Source: Bradyrhizobium sp. Tv2a-2
GTDB taxonomy: Bacteria; Pseudomonadota; Alphaproteobacteria; Rhizobiales; Xanthobacteraceae
Assembly (NCBI RefSeq): GCF_000472425.1
Contig: NZ_AXAI01000004.1
Span: 62,001-126,000, forward strand
Length of the DNA: 64,000 nucleotides
Reading direction: 5' to 3'
This document shows positions 36,948 through 45,977 of the stretch, piece after piece; position 1 is the first letter of the stretch, and every line of letters starts with the position of its first letter. A model generated the notes under the pieces. That model did not search any database and was not told where the DNA came from. It saw nothing but the letters and a program-made list of their open reading frames with translations. A program made the position numbers and the translations under genes.

Positions 36948-37895
36948 ATGCCCGTTGCCCTCGATGCCGATGCCGCCACTGTCTACAAGCTGTTCCAGGA
37001 GTCCGGCCGCCCGCCCTATGAAACCGTCACGCCGCAGGAAGCGCGCGAACTCTATTTGAAGGGCTGCCAGGCAGCGAGCCCCGAACCGCCTGAGCTCGCC
37101 AGCATCGCTCCGCTCGAAATCCCCTCCCCGCGTGGCACGATCCCGGCGCGCGTGTACACGCCGCAGCGGCGCCGCGACAAATCCGGGCTCGCGCCTGCGC
37201 TCGTGTTCTTTCACGGCGGCGGCTGGGTGATCGGCAATCTCGACACCCATGACGTCGCCTGCCAGAAGCTGGCGCATGAGGGCGAGATGATCGTGATCGC
37301 GGTTGATTACCGCCTCGCACCGGAGCACAAATTCCCAGCGGCCGTCGAGGACGCGATCACGGCCACGCAATGGATTGCGGCAAACGCAACACGGCTCGGC
37401 ATCGATGCATCCCGCCTCACGATCGGCGGCGACAGCGCCGGCGGCAATCTAGCCGCGGTGGTGGCCTTGTCCGCACGCGAGGGCGGCGGTCCTGCGCTCG
37501 CCGCACAGCTCCTGATTTACCCCGCCACCGATTTCGCAATGCGCCATCCCTCGCACAGCGAACCAGAGACCTCGGTGCTGCTCACGCACAGCGTGATCCG
37601 CTGGTTCAGCGATCACTATTTGAACGGCCCCGCCGATGGCGACGACTGGCGTGCCTCGCCCGCGCGCGCCAAAAGTCTCGCCAACCTGCCACCGGCCTAT
37701 GTGCTCACCGCAGGCGCCGATCCCTTGCGCGACGAAGGCGCGGATTATGCGCGGCGCATGAAGGATTCTGGCGTTGCTGTGACATATCGCCACTTTCCCG
37801 GCCAATTCCATGGTTTCTTCACGATGGGCAAGTTTCTGGAGCAGTCCAATATCGCCATCCACGAGATCGGGACTTGGTTGAAGGCGCTTGGCTGA
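36948..37895 (+). CDS. Alpha/beta hydrolase of the hormone-sensitive lipase family (esterase)
   Basis: 315 residues, start after CCAGGAA. The oxyanion motif HGGGW (VFFHGGGWVIG) and nucleophile elbow GDSAGG (IGGDSAGGNLA) define the HSL/GDSAG family; YRLAPEHKFPAAVED is the conserved segment after strand 4. The catalytic Asp (AGADPLRDEG) and His (GQFHGFF) are in place. Such enzymes hydrolyse short-chain acyl esters in the cytoplasm; no signal peptide is seen. It is co-directional with the antiporter gene 63 bases downstream and divergent from DUF2155. Confidence 0.92.
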   Translation: MPVALDADAATVYKLFQESGRPPYETVTPQEARELYLKGCQAASPEPPELASIAPLEIPSPRGTIPARVYTPQRRRDKSGLAPALVFFHGGGWVIGNLDTHDVACQKLAHEGEMIVIAVDYRLAPEHKFPAAVEDAITATQWIAANATRLGIDASRLTIGGDSAGGNLAAVVALSAREGGGPALAAQLLIYPATDFAMRHPSHSEPETSVLLTHSVIRWFSDHYLNGPADGDDWRASPARAKSLANLPPAYVLTAGADPLRDEGADYARRMKDSGVAVTYRHFPGQFHGFFTMGKFLEQSNIAIHEIGTWLKALG

Positions 37896-37958
37896 AGGCA
37901 CCTGTCGAGAGCGCCTTGTTGAAGCAGCACCGTTCTCGCTTCCTGGATTTTTTGACGC

Positions 37959-39212
37959 GTGGACACCTCTGTCTCGATCGAGATCGCCAAGCACACCCTG
38001 CTCAGCTGCGGATTGATCCTTGCGATCGGCACGATCGCGGGCCTTATCGCGCAGAAGATCCGGATCCCCGACATCGCGCTGTTCCTGCTTGCGGGGATCG
38101 CGCTGGGGCCGCACGGGCTGAAGCTGATCGACATTTCAGCGGACTCGGCGTTGAACCAGACCATCCTCTTGTTCGGCGCGAGCTACATCCTGTTCGACGG
38201 CGGCGCTGCGCTCCGGCTTCCGGTGTTGAAGCAGGTGTGGATCACCATCGTGGTGCTGGCGACCCTGGGCGTCCTGATCACGGCGGCAATCGTCGCGCTT
38301 GCCGCGCATCTCGTGTTCGGACTAGCGCCTGTGCTTGCGCTGCTGCTCGGTGCATGCATCGCCTCGACCGATCCTGCGGCGCTGGTGCCGATCTTCCGCC
38401 AGATCCGGATCTCGGAGCGCGTCGCCCAGACCGTGATCAGCGAATCCGCCTTCAACGACGCCATGGCCGCAATCCTCACCTTCTCGGTGCTGACCGTCGC
38501 GACCGGCAGCGGGCACTTCTCGCCCGGCGGCGCCTTCCTCGATCTGATCAAGCAAGCCGTAATCGGCATCGCCGCCGGCCTTGCGTTCGGTTATCTCGCG
38601 GCACTCCTGATTGCGCATGAGCGCTGGGCGGTGCTTGCCGAATATGCCCCCGTGGTAACGCTGGTCGCGGTGATCGGCGCCTATTTCGCTGCAAGCGGCC
38701 TGCAGGCCTCGGGCTTCATGGCGGTGTTCGTGTTTGGCATCGTGCTCGGCAACAAGGAGCAACTCGGCTTTCGCATGGAGGACGGCGAAGCGCGGACGCT
38801 GAACGAGTTCGTGTTGACCACGGCTTTCATCATGCGCCTGTTCATCTTCATCCTGCTCGGCACCCAGCTTGATTTCGCACAGATGGCGCGGCACTGGGAG
38901 GGTGGCGTCGCCATTGCCCTCGTCCTGATGTTCGTGGCCCGCCCGATTACCGTGTTCGTCTGCGCCCTACCCGATCGCCGCGCGCGCTGGACGTTCGCCG
39001 AACTCCTCTTCATGTGCTGGACGCGCGAGACCGGCGTCATTCCAGCCGCGCTCGCCGGCCTCCTGCTCGGCAGCAAGGCGCCGGAAGCGCCTCTGATCGC
39101 ATCTGTCACTTTCGTGACCATCCTGATGACCATCCTGATCCAGGCGCCGACCACGCAATGGCTCGGCAATCGGCTCGGCCTGATCACGAAGAGGCCGACG
39201 AAACGATCCTGA
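37959..39212 (+). CDS. Cation:proton antiporter (CPA1/NhaP-like membrane domain)
   Basis: 417 residues from GTG 37959, about 12 hydrophobic segments. IPDIALFLLAGIALGPHGL near the N-terminus, LGACIASTDPAALVPIF (the conserved TDP segment) and VISESAFNDAMAAIL (the ESAFND ion-binding motif) are hallmarks of Na+ or K+/H+ antiporters of the CPA1 type. There is no C-terminal TrkA/RCK domain, in contrast to KefB/C. It would exchange monovalent cations for protons across the inner membrane for pH or salt homeostasis. Ion specificity is not evident. Confidence 0.9.
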   Translation: MDTSVSIEIAKHTLLSCGLILAIGTIAGLIAQKIRIPDIALFLLAGIALGPHGLKLIDISADSALNQTILLFGASYILFDGGAALRLPVLKQVWITIVVLATLGVLITAAIVALAAHLVFGLAPVLALLLGACIASTDPAALVPIFRQIRISERVAQTVISESAFNDAMAAILTFSVLTVATGSGHFSPGGAFLDLIKQAVIGIAAGLAFGYLAALLIAHERWAVLAEYAPVVTLVAVIGAYFAASGLQASGFMAVFVFGIVLGNKEQLGFRMEDGEARTLNEFVLTTAFIMRLFIFILLGTQLDFAQMARHWEGGVAIALVLMFVARPITVFVCALPDRRARWTFAELLFMCWTRETGVIPAALAGLLLGSKAPEAPLIASVTFVTILMTILIQAPTTQWLGNRLGLITKRPTKRS

Positions 39213-39297
39213 AACAATCAACCTCCAAAATATGTCTCCGCCCGACGCACGCGTGAGTTGGCTCACGTTCTCTGGTCGTCGTGAGGGATATGAAAGT

Positions 39298-39318
39298 CTG
39301 CCCCACTCTTCGGGGCAG
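39298..39318 (+). promoter_or_regulatory. Hairpin upstream of small membrane protein gene
   Basis: CTGCCCC / GGGGCAG perfect 7-bp stem with loop ACTCTTC followed by TTT, 17 bases before the start codon of the small gene. It could be a weak terminator for the antiporter transcript or a translational control hairpin. Confidence 0.4.
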
Positions 39319-39334
39319 TTTGGAGAATGACGTC

Positions 39335-39493
39335 ATGACTACGCTTACCCAGATCATCTCACGGACGACCGGAATCCGAATTGACGTTGAGCAGCTAAGC
39401 GCCGGGTTGATTTTTGGCGGCATCATGCTCGTCGTCGTCGCCTTGTTCGGCATGTCGACTTACGGCCTCGATCTGAGCTGGGGATTTTTCTGA
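39335..39493 (+). CDS. Small single-pass membrane protein, function unknown
   Basis: 52 residues from ATG 39335, with GGAGA 9-13 bases upstream; an in-frame ATG at 39281 would add 18 residues across the hairpin and is less likely. A soluble N-terminal part (TLTQIISRTTGIRIDVEQLS) is followed by one strong membrane helix (AGLIFGGIMLVVVALFGMST) and a short tail. Nothing recognisable beyond that. It stands alone between the antiporter and a convergent small gene. Confidence 0.6.
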   Translation: MTTLTQIISRTTGIRIDVEQLSAGLIFGGIMLVVVALFGMSTYGLDLSWGFF

Positions 39494-39505
39494 GCCGTCG
39501 GCGCT

Positions 39506-39778
39506 TCAAACAGATACGCCGCCGAACACCACGATCATCTGCGTGACCCGCCACAGCCAGGTCTCGCCGTCGCGGGCGGCCTGCAGGCTGAAGACACGCT
39601 GGTTCCAGAGCGGATCATGGTCGAAGCGGATATTTTCGATCCTGAAGTCTGCCTGCCGCGCCCTCCACTCGACCGCCCATGCGCGATGCGCCTCCTCGAG
39701 TTGCTGCCGCAGCTTCGAGATTTCCACCTGGTAGGGAGAGGGAAACAGGATCGTGAAGGCTATGGATGAGCCGGCCAT
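39506..39778 (-). CDS. Small hypothetical protein with coiled-coil segment
   Basis: 90 residues if begun at ATG 39778; the frame is open further upstream, where it overlaps the dehydrogenase gene and is not protein-like. The N-terminus is hydrophobic (AGSSIAFTILFPS), followed by a helical, heptad-like stretch (VEISKLRQQLEEAHRAWAVE) and a mixed region (IRFDHDPLWNQRVFSLQA, WLWRVTQMIVVFGG). It is probably envelope-associated. I recognise no family, and the call rests on composition and position. Confidence 0.45.
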   Translation of the reverse strand: MAGSSIAFTILFPSPYQVEISKLRQQLEEAHRAWAVEWRARQADFRIENIRFDHDPLWNQRVFSLQAARDGETWLWRVTQMIVVFGGVSV

Positions 39779-39863
39779 GAGCGATCCGCAGGCGAATTGT
39801 TGTTGGCTGCATCTGTAGTGGCGGGCAGGCTTTTGCAACGCAACTTCGAGCCCGGACGCAAGG

Positions 39864-40751
39864 TTACGATCCGGCGCTGCCCAAATTCGAATGGCGCGCG
39901 ATGACGCGATAGACCGCGGCAGTATCCATCTCGCCAAATCCCAGATGCAACGCTTCGTCGTAGACCGGGCGTGTCGCGTCAAAGCATGGCGTTTCCACCG
40001 CGAGGCTTTTGGCAAACTTGGCAATGATCGACATGTCCTTGCTCCAGGTCGAGACCCGCATCGTGGCCGGCAGATAGTCATCGCGGGCCATCATCGGCGC
40101 ACGCATCTCAAACATGCGCGATCCGCCTGCACCAGGCGCAACCACCTCGATCACATCCGCCGGATTAAGTCCCGACTTCACTGCCAGTGCCATCGCTTCC
40201 GCGGCCGCAACATTGTGGATCGCGACCAGCAGGTTGGCGACGAACTTCATGCGGCTGCCATTGCCGAATATCCCGAGATAGGCGCTTTTCTTGGCAAAAT
40301 CCGCAAACAGCGCGCAGCATGCCTCGACCGCCGCCTCGTCGCCGCTGGCATAGACGACCAGATCCCTGTTCGCCGCCTGCGCGCCGGTGCCGCTCAGCGG
40401 ACAATCGAGCGCATCATGGCCCGCGGCTGCCATCGTTCTGTGCAGGAACAGCTTGTCCTCAATCGAAAATGTGCTGAGCTCAACGACGATCCGCCTGTCC
40501 ACATTCGCCGCGGCGATCTCAGCCGCGACGTCCTTGAGGGCGGACGGGCTCGGTAGGCTCAGGAGCAGCACCTGGGCTGAGCGGGCGGCGCTGGCCACGT
40601 CCGGGACGATTTCGATGCCATCGGCGGCGAGTTCGGCGCGGCGGCGGGCGTCGACATCGACGCCGATGACGCGCCATCCACGCTGGCGCAGATTGCGCGA
40701 GATCGCGCCTCCCATAATCCCAAGCCCAATGACGCCAACCGTCTTGTCCAT
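39864..40751 (-). CDS. NAD(P)-dependent beta-hydroxyacid dehydrogenase (HIBADH family)
   Basis: 295 residues. GVIGLGIMGGAISRNLRQRG is the dinucleotide-binding start, DCPLSGTGAQAANRDL the substrate loop, and GSRMKFVANLLVAIHN carries the catalytic lysine. The protein is of usual family length and distinct from the paralogue at 6205-7080. Members of this branch (LtnD/GarR-like) oxidise 3-hydroxy acids or reduce semialdehydes; the substrate is not assignable. It is transcribed alone on the minus strand, divergent from the small gene at 41027. Confidence 0.9.
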   Translation of the reverse strand: MDKTVGVIGLGIMGGAISRNLRQRGWRVIGVDVDARRRAELAADGIEIVPDVASAARSAQVLLLSLPSPSALKDVAAEIAAANVDRRIVVELSTFSIEDKLFLHRTMAAAGHDALDCPLSGTGAQAANRDLVVYASGDEAAVEACCALFADFAKKSAYLGIFGNGSRMKFVANLLVAIHNVAAAEAMALAVKSGLNPADVIEVVAPGAGGSRMFEMRAPMMARDDYLPATMRVSTWSKDMSIIAKFAKSLAVETPCFDATRPVYDEALHLGFGEMDTAAVYRVIARHSNLGSAGS

Positions 40752-41013
40752 AAGCTGCCTCCCCGATTGTTTCGTTGATGGAGCTCATGATCGTTCGGCG
40801 AGTGGCGGACCGCAATTGCAAAAAGGCGGCCGATCCCATGCACCGCCGCAAGCCGTGCGCCGTGCAGTAGCTGCGCCGCCCCCCGTAGTATTCCGGGTAT
40901 CCGGAACCAACTGCACCGGCCATTGATTGGAAGACCGCAGCGCCGAAGAACTTTGCAAGCACCGGTTATCCCAAGCGCCCGACCGTCGTTCTTTTCAGGC
41001 ATTTCAGTTGCAG

Positions 41014-41055
41014 CGAGCCACGTCCAATGAGTGACGAGCCACGTCCGATGAGTGA
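41014..41055 (+). repeat. 21-bp tandem duplication covering a start codon
   Basis: Two adjacent 21-base units (41014-41034 and 41035-41055) differ at one base (CCAATG versus CCGATG). Because 21 is a multiple of three, the duplication repeats an in-frame ATG and the residues that follow. Confidence 0.9.
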
Positions 41056-41257
41056 ATTGAGTGAGCGCACCAGGACGAAATTGGATCAAGTCCTGGAGGA
41101 GACCTGCCGCAGGCTGCCGCATGGGGGCGACCACATCGCCCGCAAATTCGTGGCTGAGCAATTGATCAAGGCGGCCGAACGCGGATACGTCACCCGCGGC
41201 GAACTCGGGATCATCGCGCGGCGCGCCATCGCGGACTTCGCCGAAGGCCGCCATTGA
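41027..41257 (+). CDS. Small conserved-type cytoplasmic protein, function unknown
   Basis: 76 residues from ATG 41027 or 69 from the duplicated ATG 41048. The body (SERTRTKLDQVLEETCRRLP, HGGDHIARKFVAEQLIKAAE, RGELGIIARRAIADFAEG) is charged, alpha-helical and well-formed, without signal peptide or membrane helix. The second half resembles short helical proteins common in rhizobial genomes, but I do not recognise a named family. The gene is isolated between a divergent dehydrogenase and the convergent TetR gene. Confidence 0.7.
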   Translation: MSDEPRPMSELSERTRTKLDQVLEETCRRLPHGGDHIARKFVAEQLIKAAERGYVTRGELGIIARRAIADFAEGRH

Positions 41258-41501
41258 TTCTGGGTCAACTCGAAAACTCGCGCGGCAAACGCCGCCTCGC
41301 AAAATCTAACGATACATAACGGGCCGATCATCCGATTTAGGTGCACAGTCAGATTACGGGCGGCAACCAAAGGGAAGACGCCTGAAGGACAGTTGCACTG
41401 ACGCATTCCCTGCATCCAGGGAGAACGGATGATCGTGAACGCTCTCACGCATTTTCCCGCCGAAGCCACTGGGTTTGCGATTTATTTCCCGAATACACGG
41501 G

Positions 41502-42143
41502 TCAGCTCTCATCCGGCTGGCACGCGCAAATGGCATTCACCGCCTTCTGGGCGATCTCCCTCAGCGCGGAACGAGGTACGCCGGCACGCGCACGGATCGC
41601 GATGGTGTGCATCGTGGCCGATGCAAGCACCGCCAGCGCCGCTGGATCGGCCGTTCGTTTCAGCTCTCCCCTCTCTCGTGCGGCTTGGAAACGTGCCTCA
41701 AAGTCCGCGTCAATCGCACGGAGCCCGGCTGCGACACTGTTCCGGATATCGGGATCGTCGACGGCTTCCGCTATCGCGGTCCCGATCACGAAGCAGCCGC
41801 GCGCACGCCCCTTGCCCGAGAAATAGATGGACAATGCCGCTTCGTAGGCAAGCATCAGTGCTTCGCGCAAGGGCCGGTCCTTCGCAAGAGCTTCCCGGTT
41901 CGCGGCCAGGCTGATCTCCCAATAGTGCGCGAGAGCCTCGAGATACATCGCGCGCTTGTTGCCGAACGCCGCATAAAGGCTCGGCGGATTCATGCCGGTT
42001 GCTGCCGCTACTTCGTCGAGCGAGGTACCGGAGTAACCGCCTCTCCAAAACGTTTCTGTTGCCTGCTTGAGCGCTGCCTGTGCGTCGTACGCACGGGGTC
42101 GCCCTCGACGTGCCGGAGCCGTATCCGCTTTTTTCCGTGTCAT
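41502..42143 (-). CDS. TetR-family transcriptional regulator of the adjacent efflux operon
   Basis: 213 residues from ATG 42143 (GGGG ~10 bases upstream). The N-terminal helix-turn-helix is typical: ALKQATETFWRGGYSGTSLD, EVAAATGMNPPSLYAAFGNK. The C-terminal ligand domain has RGCFVIGTAIAEAVDDP and resembles AcrR/NemR-like members. It is divergent from the HlyD-MFS operon, the usual layout for a repressor that releases its own and the pump promoters on binding the pump substrate. The candidate operator lies 43 bases upstream of its start. Confidence 0.93.
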   Translation of the reverse strand: MTRKKADTAPARRGRPRAYDAQAALKQATETFWRGGYSGTSLDEVAAATGMNPPSLYAAFGNKRAMYLEALAHYWEISLAANREALAKDRPLREALMLAYEAALSIYFSGKGRARGCFVIGTAIAEAVDDPDIRNSVAAGLRAIDADFEARFQAARERGELKRTADPAALAVLASATMHTIAIRARAGVPRSALREIAQKAVNAICACQPDES

Positions 42144-42185
42144 GTCGCGTAACCCCTTGCTTACCACCTACAGACGATGTATTTG

Positions 42186-42197
42186 TAACGAACGTTA
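42186..42197. promoter_or_regulatory. Candidate TetR operator
   Basis: TAACG-AA-CGTTA is a perfect 5-bp inverted repeat with a 2-base spacer in the A/T-rich divergent spacer between tetR and the HlyD gene, where a TetR dimer would be expected to bind. Confidence 0.45.
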
Positions 42198-42383
42198 TGA
42201 AAAAAGCAATAGGGTCGAGGTGCTACGATGTGGTTTATTTCTTCGCCATTCGGCCGCTGGATGCCCACATGGACGGAACTCGCTGCGTCGACCGGCGCGA
42301 CCTCAACGGGAATTGCGGACTCAGCTATCGCTGGACAGTTTGACAGAGCGATAGGTAGCCGCTCATCCGATCACGTCGCGGTC

Positions 42384-43451
42384 ATGCCGGAGATACCGCT
42401 CAAGGAGCGGCTGCGTCGCCCGTTGATGCTGGGGCTGCCAATCGTCTTGGCCGTCTTTGGTCTTGCCTGGTATGCCGCCGAAGAACCTTATGTCTCGACC
42501 GATGATGCGTTCGTGCGCGCGGCAAAGATGACGGTCAACGCGCGTGTTGCGGGCCAGGCCGTCGAAATCGCTGTCCAAGATAACGAGCTCGTTCACCGGG
42601 GCCAGGTTCTGTTCCGGATTGATCCGGAGCCCTATCAAATTGCGGTGGATCTGGCGGAAGCGCGGCTCGCCAGCGCGCGCCTTCAAATCGGCGGGCTCAA
42701 AGCAACCTACCGTGAGCAACAGGCTGAATTAGAGTCCGCCAAGGAAACGGCCGGTTATGATGAGCGCGAATATAATCGCAAGAAAGCGCTGGTTGCCAAC
42801 GATTTCACCCCGCGCGAGGTCTATGACCAGACCGAGACGACTCTCAAGGTCGCGCGTCAGCACGTCGCATCGATCGAACAGCAGATCGCCAACACCGTGG
42901 TCGCGTTGGACGGTAATCCGGATGTGGGGATCGATCGCCATCCGACAGTTCGCGCGGCCAAGGCTCAGCTCGATCGTGCACGGCTTGACCTCTCCTATGC
43001 AACCGTCACCGCGCCCGACGACGGAACCGTGGCGAGGGTCGACGACCTCCAGGTCGGCAACTTCGTCAATGCCGGCGCCACTGTGTTCTCGCTGATGTCG
43101 AGCCACCGCATCTGGATCGAGGCGAATTTCCGCGAAACGGGCCTGACCCATATGCGTCCGGGTCAGGAGGCGACGATCGACGTCGATGCTTATCCGGATC
43201 ACGCGTTCAAGGCGCATGTCGCCAGCATGAGTCCGGGCACTGGATCGGAATTCGCGGTGCTGCCACCCGAGAATGCGACCGGCAATTGGGTCAAGGTCGT
43301 GCAGCGCCTCCCGGTGCGTCTCGAGCTTGATGAGGTCGATCCGAACCGGCCGCTGTTCTCCGGCAGCAGTGTCACTGCGCGGGTTGACACCGGCTATCGC
43401 CACCCCTGGCCTGCCCCGTTCGAGCACGCGTTCGCTAAGGAGGTCAAATGA
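42384..43451 (+). CDS. HlyD/EmrA-family periplasmic adaptor of an MFS efflux pump
   Basis: 355 residues from ATG 42384; an in-frame ATG at 42228 with GAGG seven bases upstream would add 52 residues of poor protein character, so the start is uncertain. One membrane anchor (LMLGLPIVLAVFGLAWYAA) is followed by the barrel-lipoyl pattern STDDAFVRAAKMTVNARVAG, a coiled-coil hairpin (~95-180), and YATVTAPDDGTVARV, then a beta-barrel (IWIEANFRETGLTHMRPGQ). EmrA-type adaptors link an inner-membrane DHA2 pump to an outer-membrane channel. The stop overlaps the start of the pump gene (ATGA). Confidence 0.92.
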   Translation: MPEIPLKERLRRPLMLGLPIVLAVFGLAWYAAEEPYVSTDDAFVRAAKMTVNARVAGQAVEIAVQDNELVHRGQVLFRIDPEPYQIAVDLAEARLASARLQIGGLKATYREQQAELESAKETAGYDEREYNRKKALVANDFTPREVYDQTETTLKVARQHVASIEQQIANTVVALDGNPDVGIDRHPTVRAAKAQLDRARLDLSYATVTAPDDGTVARVDDLQVGNFVNAGATVFSLMSSHRIWIEANFRETGLTHMRPGQEATIDVDAYPDHAFKAHVASMSPGTGSEFAVLPPENATGNWVKVVQRLPVRLELDEVDPNRPLFSGSSVTARVDTGYRHPWPAPFEHAFAKEVK

Positions 43452-44941
43452 GCCCGGCCTTCCCATCGGCCGCTGCAGCCACCGGCCATCGCACCATCAT
43501 CGTGGCAGCCCTGATGGCGACCTACATGGAAGCGGTGAATATCTCGCTCCCGAATGCGGCCCTGCCACATATCCAGGGCACATTATCGATGGCCGACGAC
43601 GAGGTCGGCTGGGTGTTTACCGCATATCTCGCGGCGGGCGCCGCCGTCATGCCGATGGCGCGCTGGCTCGCTGGGCGCTATGGCCGCAAGACGATCTATC
43701 AGGTGTCGCTTGCCATCTTCGCGCTCGGGCTGATGCTCGACACGCTGGCGACGACGTCCATCCAGCTCGTGTTCGCCCGGATTGTCCAGGGAGCAGCGAG
43801 CGGGCCGCTCGCTGCTCTGTCGCTGGCGATCCTGCTTGATGTGTTGCCGCCGGCACGCCATCCGCGGATCAGCCTGGCGTGGTCGGCGTGCCTCGTGCTC
43901 GGCATCAGCAGCGGCGCGAGCATCGGGGGCTGGCTCAGTGAATATCACGGCTGGCACTCGATCTTCTATTTCAGCCTGCCGATGACGGGGTTCATCTTCC
44001 TGACAGTGGAACTGTTACTCCCCGAGAAGAGAGCGGAGCAGAGCCCGTCCTTCGACTTCTTCGGCCTGGCAACGTTCTCGCTCGGCATGATCGGCTTGCA
44101 GATGGTGCTTGATCGCGGCGAGCGGCTGGAGTGGTTCGCCTCGACGGAAATCAGGATCGAAGCGATCATCTCGGCGCTGGGATTCTATCTTTTCATCGTG
44201 CACGTCATGACGAGGGATGTGCATTTTCTCAACAAGGCGCTGCTCAAGGATCGAAATTTCGTTCTTTCGGCGATCATGTTCTTCGCCGTCGGCTTCATCC
44301 TGTTACCGACCCTGGCCTTGACCTCGCCGATGCTGGAAGGCTTGCTCAATTATCCCGTCGACACTGCGGGCTACATGACCCTCGCGCGCGGTGTCACGCT
44401 CGTGAGTGCAGTGGTGCTGATGGGCTTCGCTCCGGCAGGAATCGACAACCGGCTGTTCATAGTCGGAGGCGCCGTGGTGGTGATTTATGCCAATTCGCTG
44501 ATGCTCGGCTATTCACCCTTGATGGATAAGCGACTGGTGATCGCGGCAACCCTGCTCCAGGGCACCGGTCTCGGAATGTTGCTACCGTCGCTCTCCAAGG
44601 CGGCGTTCAGTACGCTCGACTCGAAATTCCGCCCGGAAGGCACCGCGATCTTCAGCCTGTCGCGCGTCTACGGAAGCACGATCGGGATCGCGATCGTGCA
44701 GATCTTCTTCTACAACAACACCCAGGCGATGCATCTCGCCCTCGCAAAGAACCTCGTGCCTTACCGCGCGGCTGCTCATATCGGGGGTTCGATCGCCGGT
44801 CCGGGGCTTGCCATGCTCAACGAGATGGTCACCCAGCAGGCTGCCGTCGTTGCGGTCATCGACCAGTTCAAGATCCTGATGTTCGCCATGCTGATCGTGA
44901 GCCCGCTTGTGCTCTTTCTCCGCAAGCCGCGCCCGGCCTAA
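43448..44941 (+). CDS. DHA2-family MFS multidrug efflux transporter (EmrB-like)
   Basis: 497 residues with about 14 predicted membrane helices. Motif A-like MARWLAGRYGRKTIYQ follows helix 2, and NISLPNAALPHIQGTLSMAD is the typical opening of DHA2 pumps. The family exports hydrophobic drugs, uncouplers or plant phenolics with proton antiport. The start overlaps the adaptor stop, so stoichiometric expression is expected. The aldo/keto reductase gene follows after 15 bases, so the pump and an aldehyde-reducing enzyme are probably induced together by TetR release. Confidence 0.93.
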   Translation: MSPAFPSAAAATGHRTIIVAALMATYMEAVNISLPNAALPHIQGTLSMADDEVGWVFTAYLAAGAAVMPMARWLAGRYGRKTIYQVSLAIFALGLMLDTLATTSIQLVFARIVQGAASGPLAALSLAILLDVLPPARHPRISLAWSACLVLGISSGASIGGWLSEYHGWHSIFYFSLPMTGFIFLTVELLLPEKRAEQSPSFDFFGLATFSLGMIGLQMVLDRGERLEWFASTEIRIEAIISALGFYLFIVHVMTRDVHFLNKALLKDRNFVLSAIMFFAVGFILLPTLALTSPMLEGLLNYPVDTAGYMTLARGVTLVSAVVLMGFAPAGIDNRLFIVGGAVVVIYANSLMLGYSPLMDKRLVIAATLLQGTGLGMLLPSLSKAAFSTLDSKFRPEGTAIFSLSRVYGSTIGIAIVQIFFYNNTQAMHLALAKNLVPYRAAAHIGGSIAGPGLAMLNEMVTQQAAVVAVIDQFKILMFAMLIVSPLVLFLRKPRPA

Positions 44942-44956
44942 ACAAGGAGTACGAAT

Positions 44957-45901
44957 ATGACAACACCCGATGCCCTTCGCTACACGAGAATTCCACTTAA
45001 CAACGGATCTGGCGCGATCCCCGCTGCCGGGTTTGGTACACTCATTCCCGATCCTGTCGCGACGAGGCAGGCGACCAAAGCCGCATTGGAGGCCGGCTTT
45101 CGGCATCTCGATGGTGCGGAGCGTTACCGCAATGAAGAAGCGGTTGGCGATGCCATGCAGAACGTGTTCAGAGCTGGCACGGTTCGACGCGAAGACGTGT
45201 TCGTGACCACGAAGTTGTGGAACACCAATCATCGTCCAGAGCGAGTCAAGGCCGCATTCGACGGGAGCCGTCGGCGGCTGCGCCTCGACCACATCGATTG
45301 TTACCTCATTCATACCCCCTTCGCCTTTCAGCCCGGCGACGAGCAGGACCCACGCGACGCGAGCGGTCGCGTGATCTATGACTCAGGGGTTACGTTGGTG
45401 GAGACCTGGCACGCGCTGGAACGCCTTGTGGACGACGGACACTGCAAGGCGATCGGCCTGTCGGACATTACCCTGGAGAAGCTGCGGGAAATTGTTGCGG
45501 CCGCGCGGATCAAGCCAGCCGTTGTGCAGGTCGAATCGCATCCATACCTGCCCGAATGGGATCTGCTCGACTTCTGTCGGCAGCATGGGATTGTATTGCA
45601 GGCGTTTGCGGCGTTGGGACATGCCATGGAGCCCAGAGTGATCGACGACCCCGTGGTCAGAGCCATCGCCCATCGTGTCGGCAAGACACCTGCTCAAGTC
45701 CTGCTCGCCTGGGCCGTGCAGCGCGGCACCTCCTTCCTGACCACTTCCACGAACCCCGGCCGCATCCTGGAGAATTTTGATATTTCGGCCCTGCCTGAAG
45801 ACGCCATGCAGGAGATCCGGGACTCCATCACCACAAACGTCAGGTTCAATTCAGTGGTGGAGACTGGCGTGCCTGGATTTATTCCCCGGGCCAAGTCTTA
45901 A
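44957..45901 (+). CDS. Aldo/keto reductase
   Basis: 314 residues; AAGGAG lies ahead of the ATG. The catalytic tetrad is visible: Asp and Tyr in FRHLDGAERYRNE, Lys in VTTKLWNTN, His in YLIHTPFAF. VQVESHPYLPEWDLLDFCRQ is the conserved strand with the nicotinamide-stacking region. It reduces aldehydes or ketones with NADPH in the cytoplasm. In the same transcript as an efflux pump, it may detoxify reactive carbonyls or modify the pump's substrate; that link is an inference. Confidence 0.92.
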   Translation: MTTPDALRYTRIPLNNGSGAIPAAGFGTLIPDPVATRQATKAALEAGFRHLDGAERYRNEEAVGDAMQNVFRAGTVRREDVFVTTKLWNTNHRPERVKAAFDGSRRRLRLDHIDCYLIHTPFAFQPGDEQDPRDASGRVIYDSGVTLVETWHALERLVDDGHCKAIGLSDITLEKLREIVAAARIKPAVVQVESHPYLPEWDLLDFCRQHGIVLQAFAALGHAMEPRVIDDPVVRAIAHRVGKTPAQVLLAWAVQRGTSFLTTSTNPGRILENFDISALPEDAMQEIRDSITTNVRFNSVVETGVPGFIPRAKS

Positions 45902-45977
45902 CGAAGCCTTCACGACGAGTCTTCGCGGCAGGTCTTAACGGCACGATGATCGCCACAGCAGAGATGGGAGGATCGAC

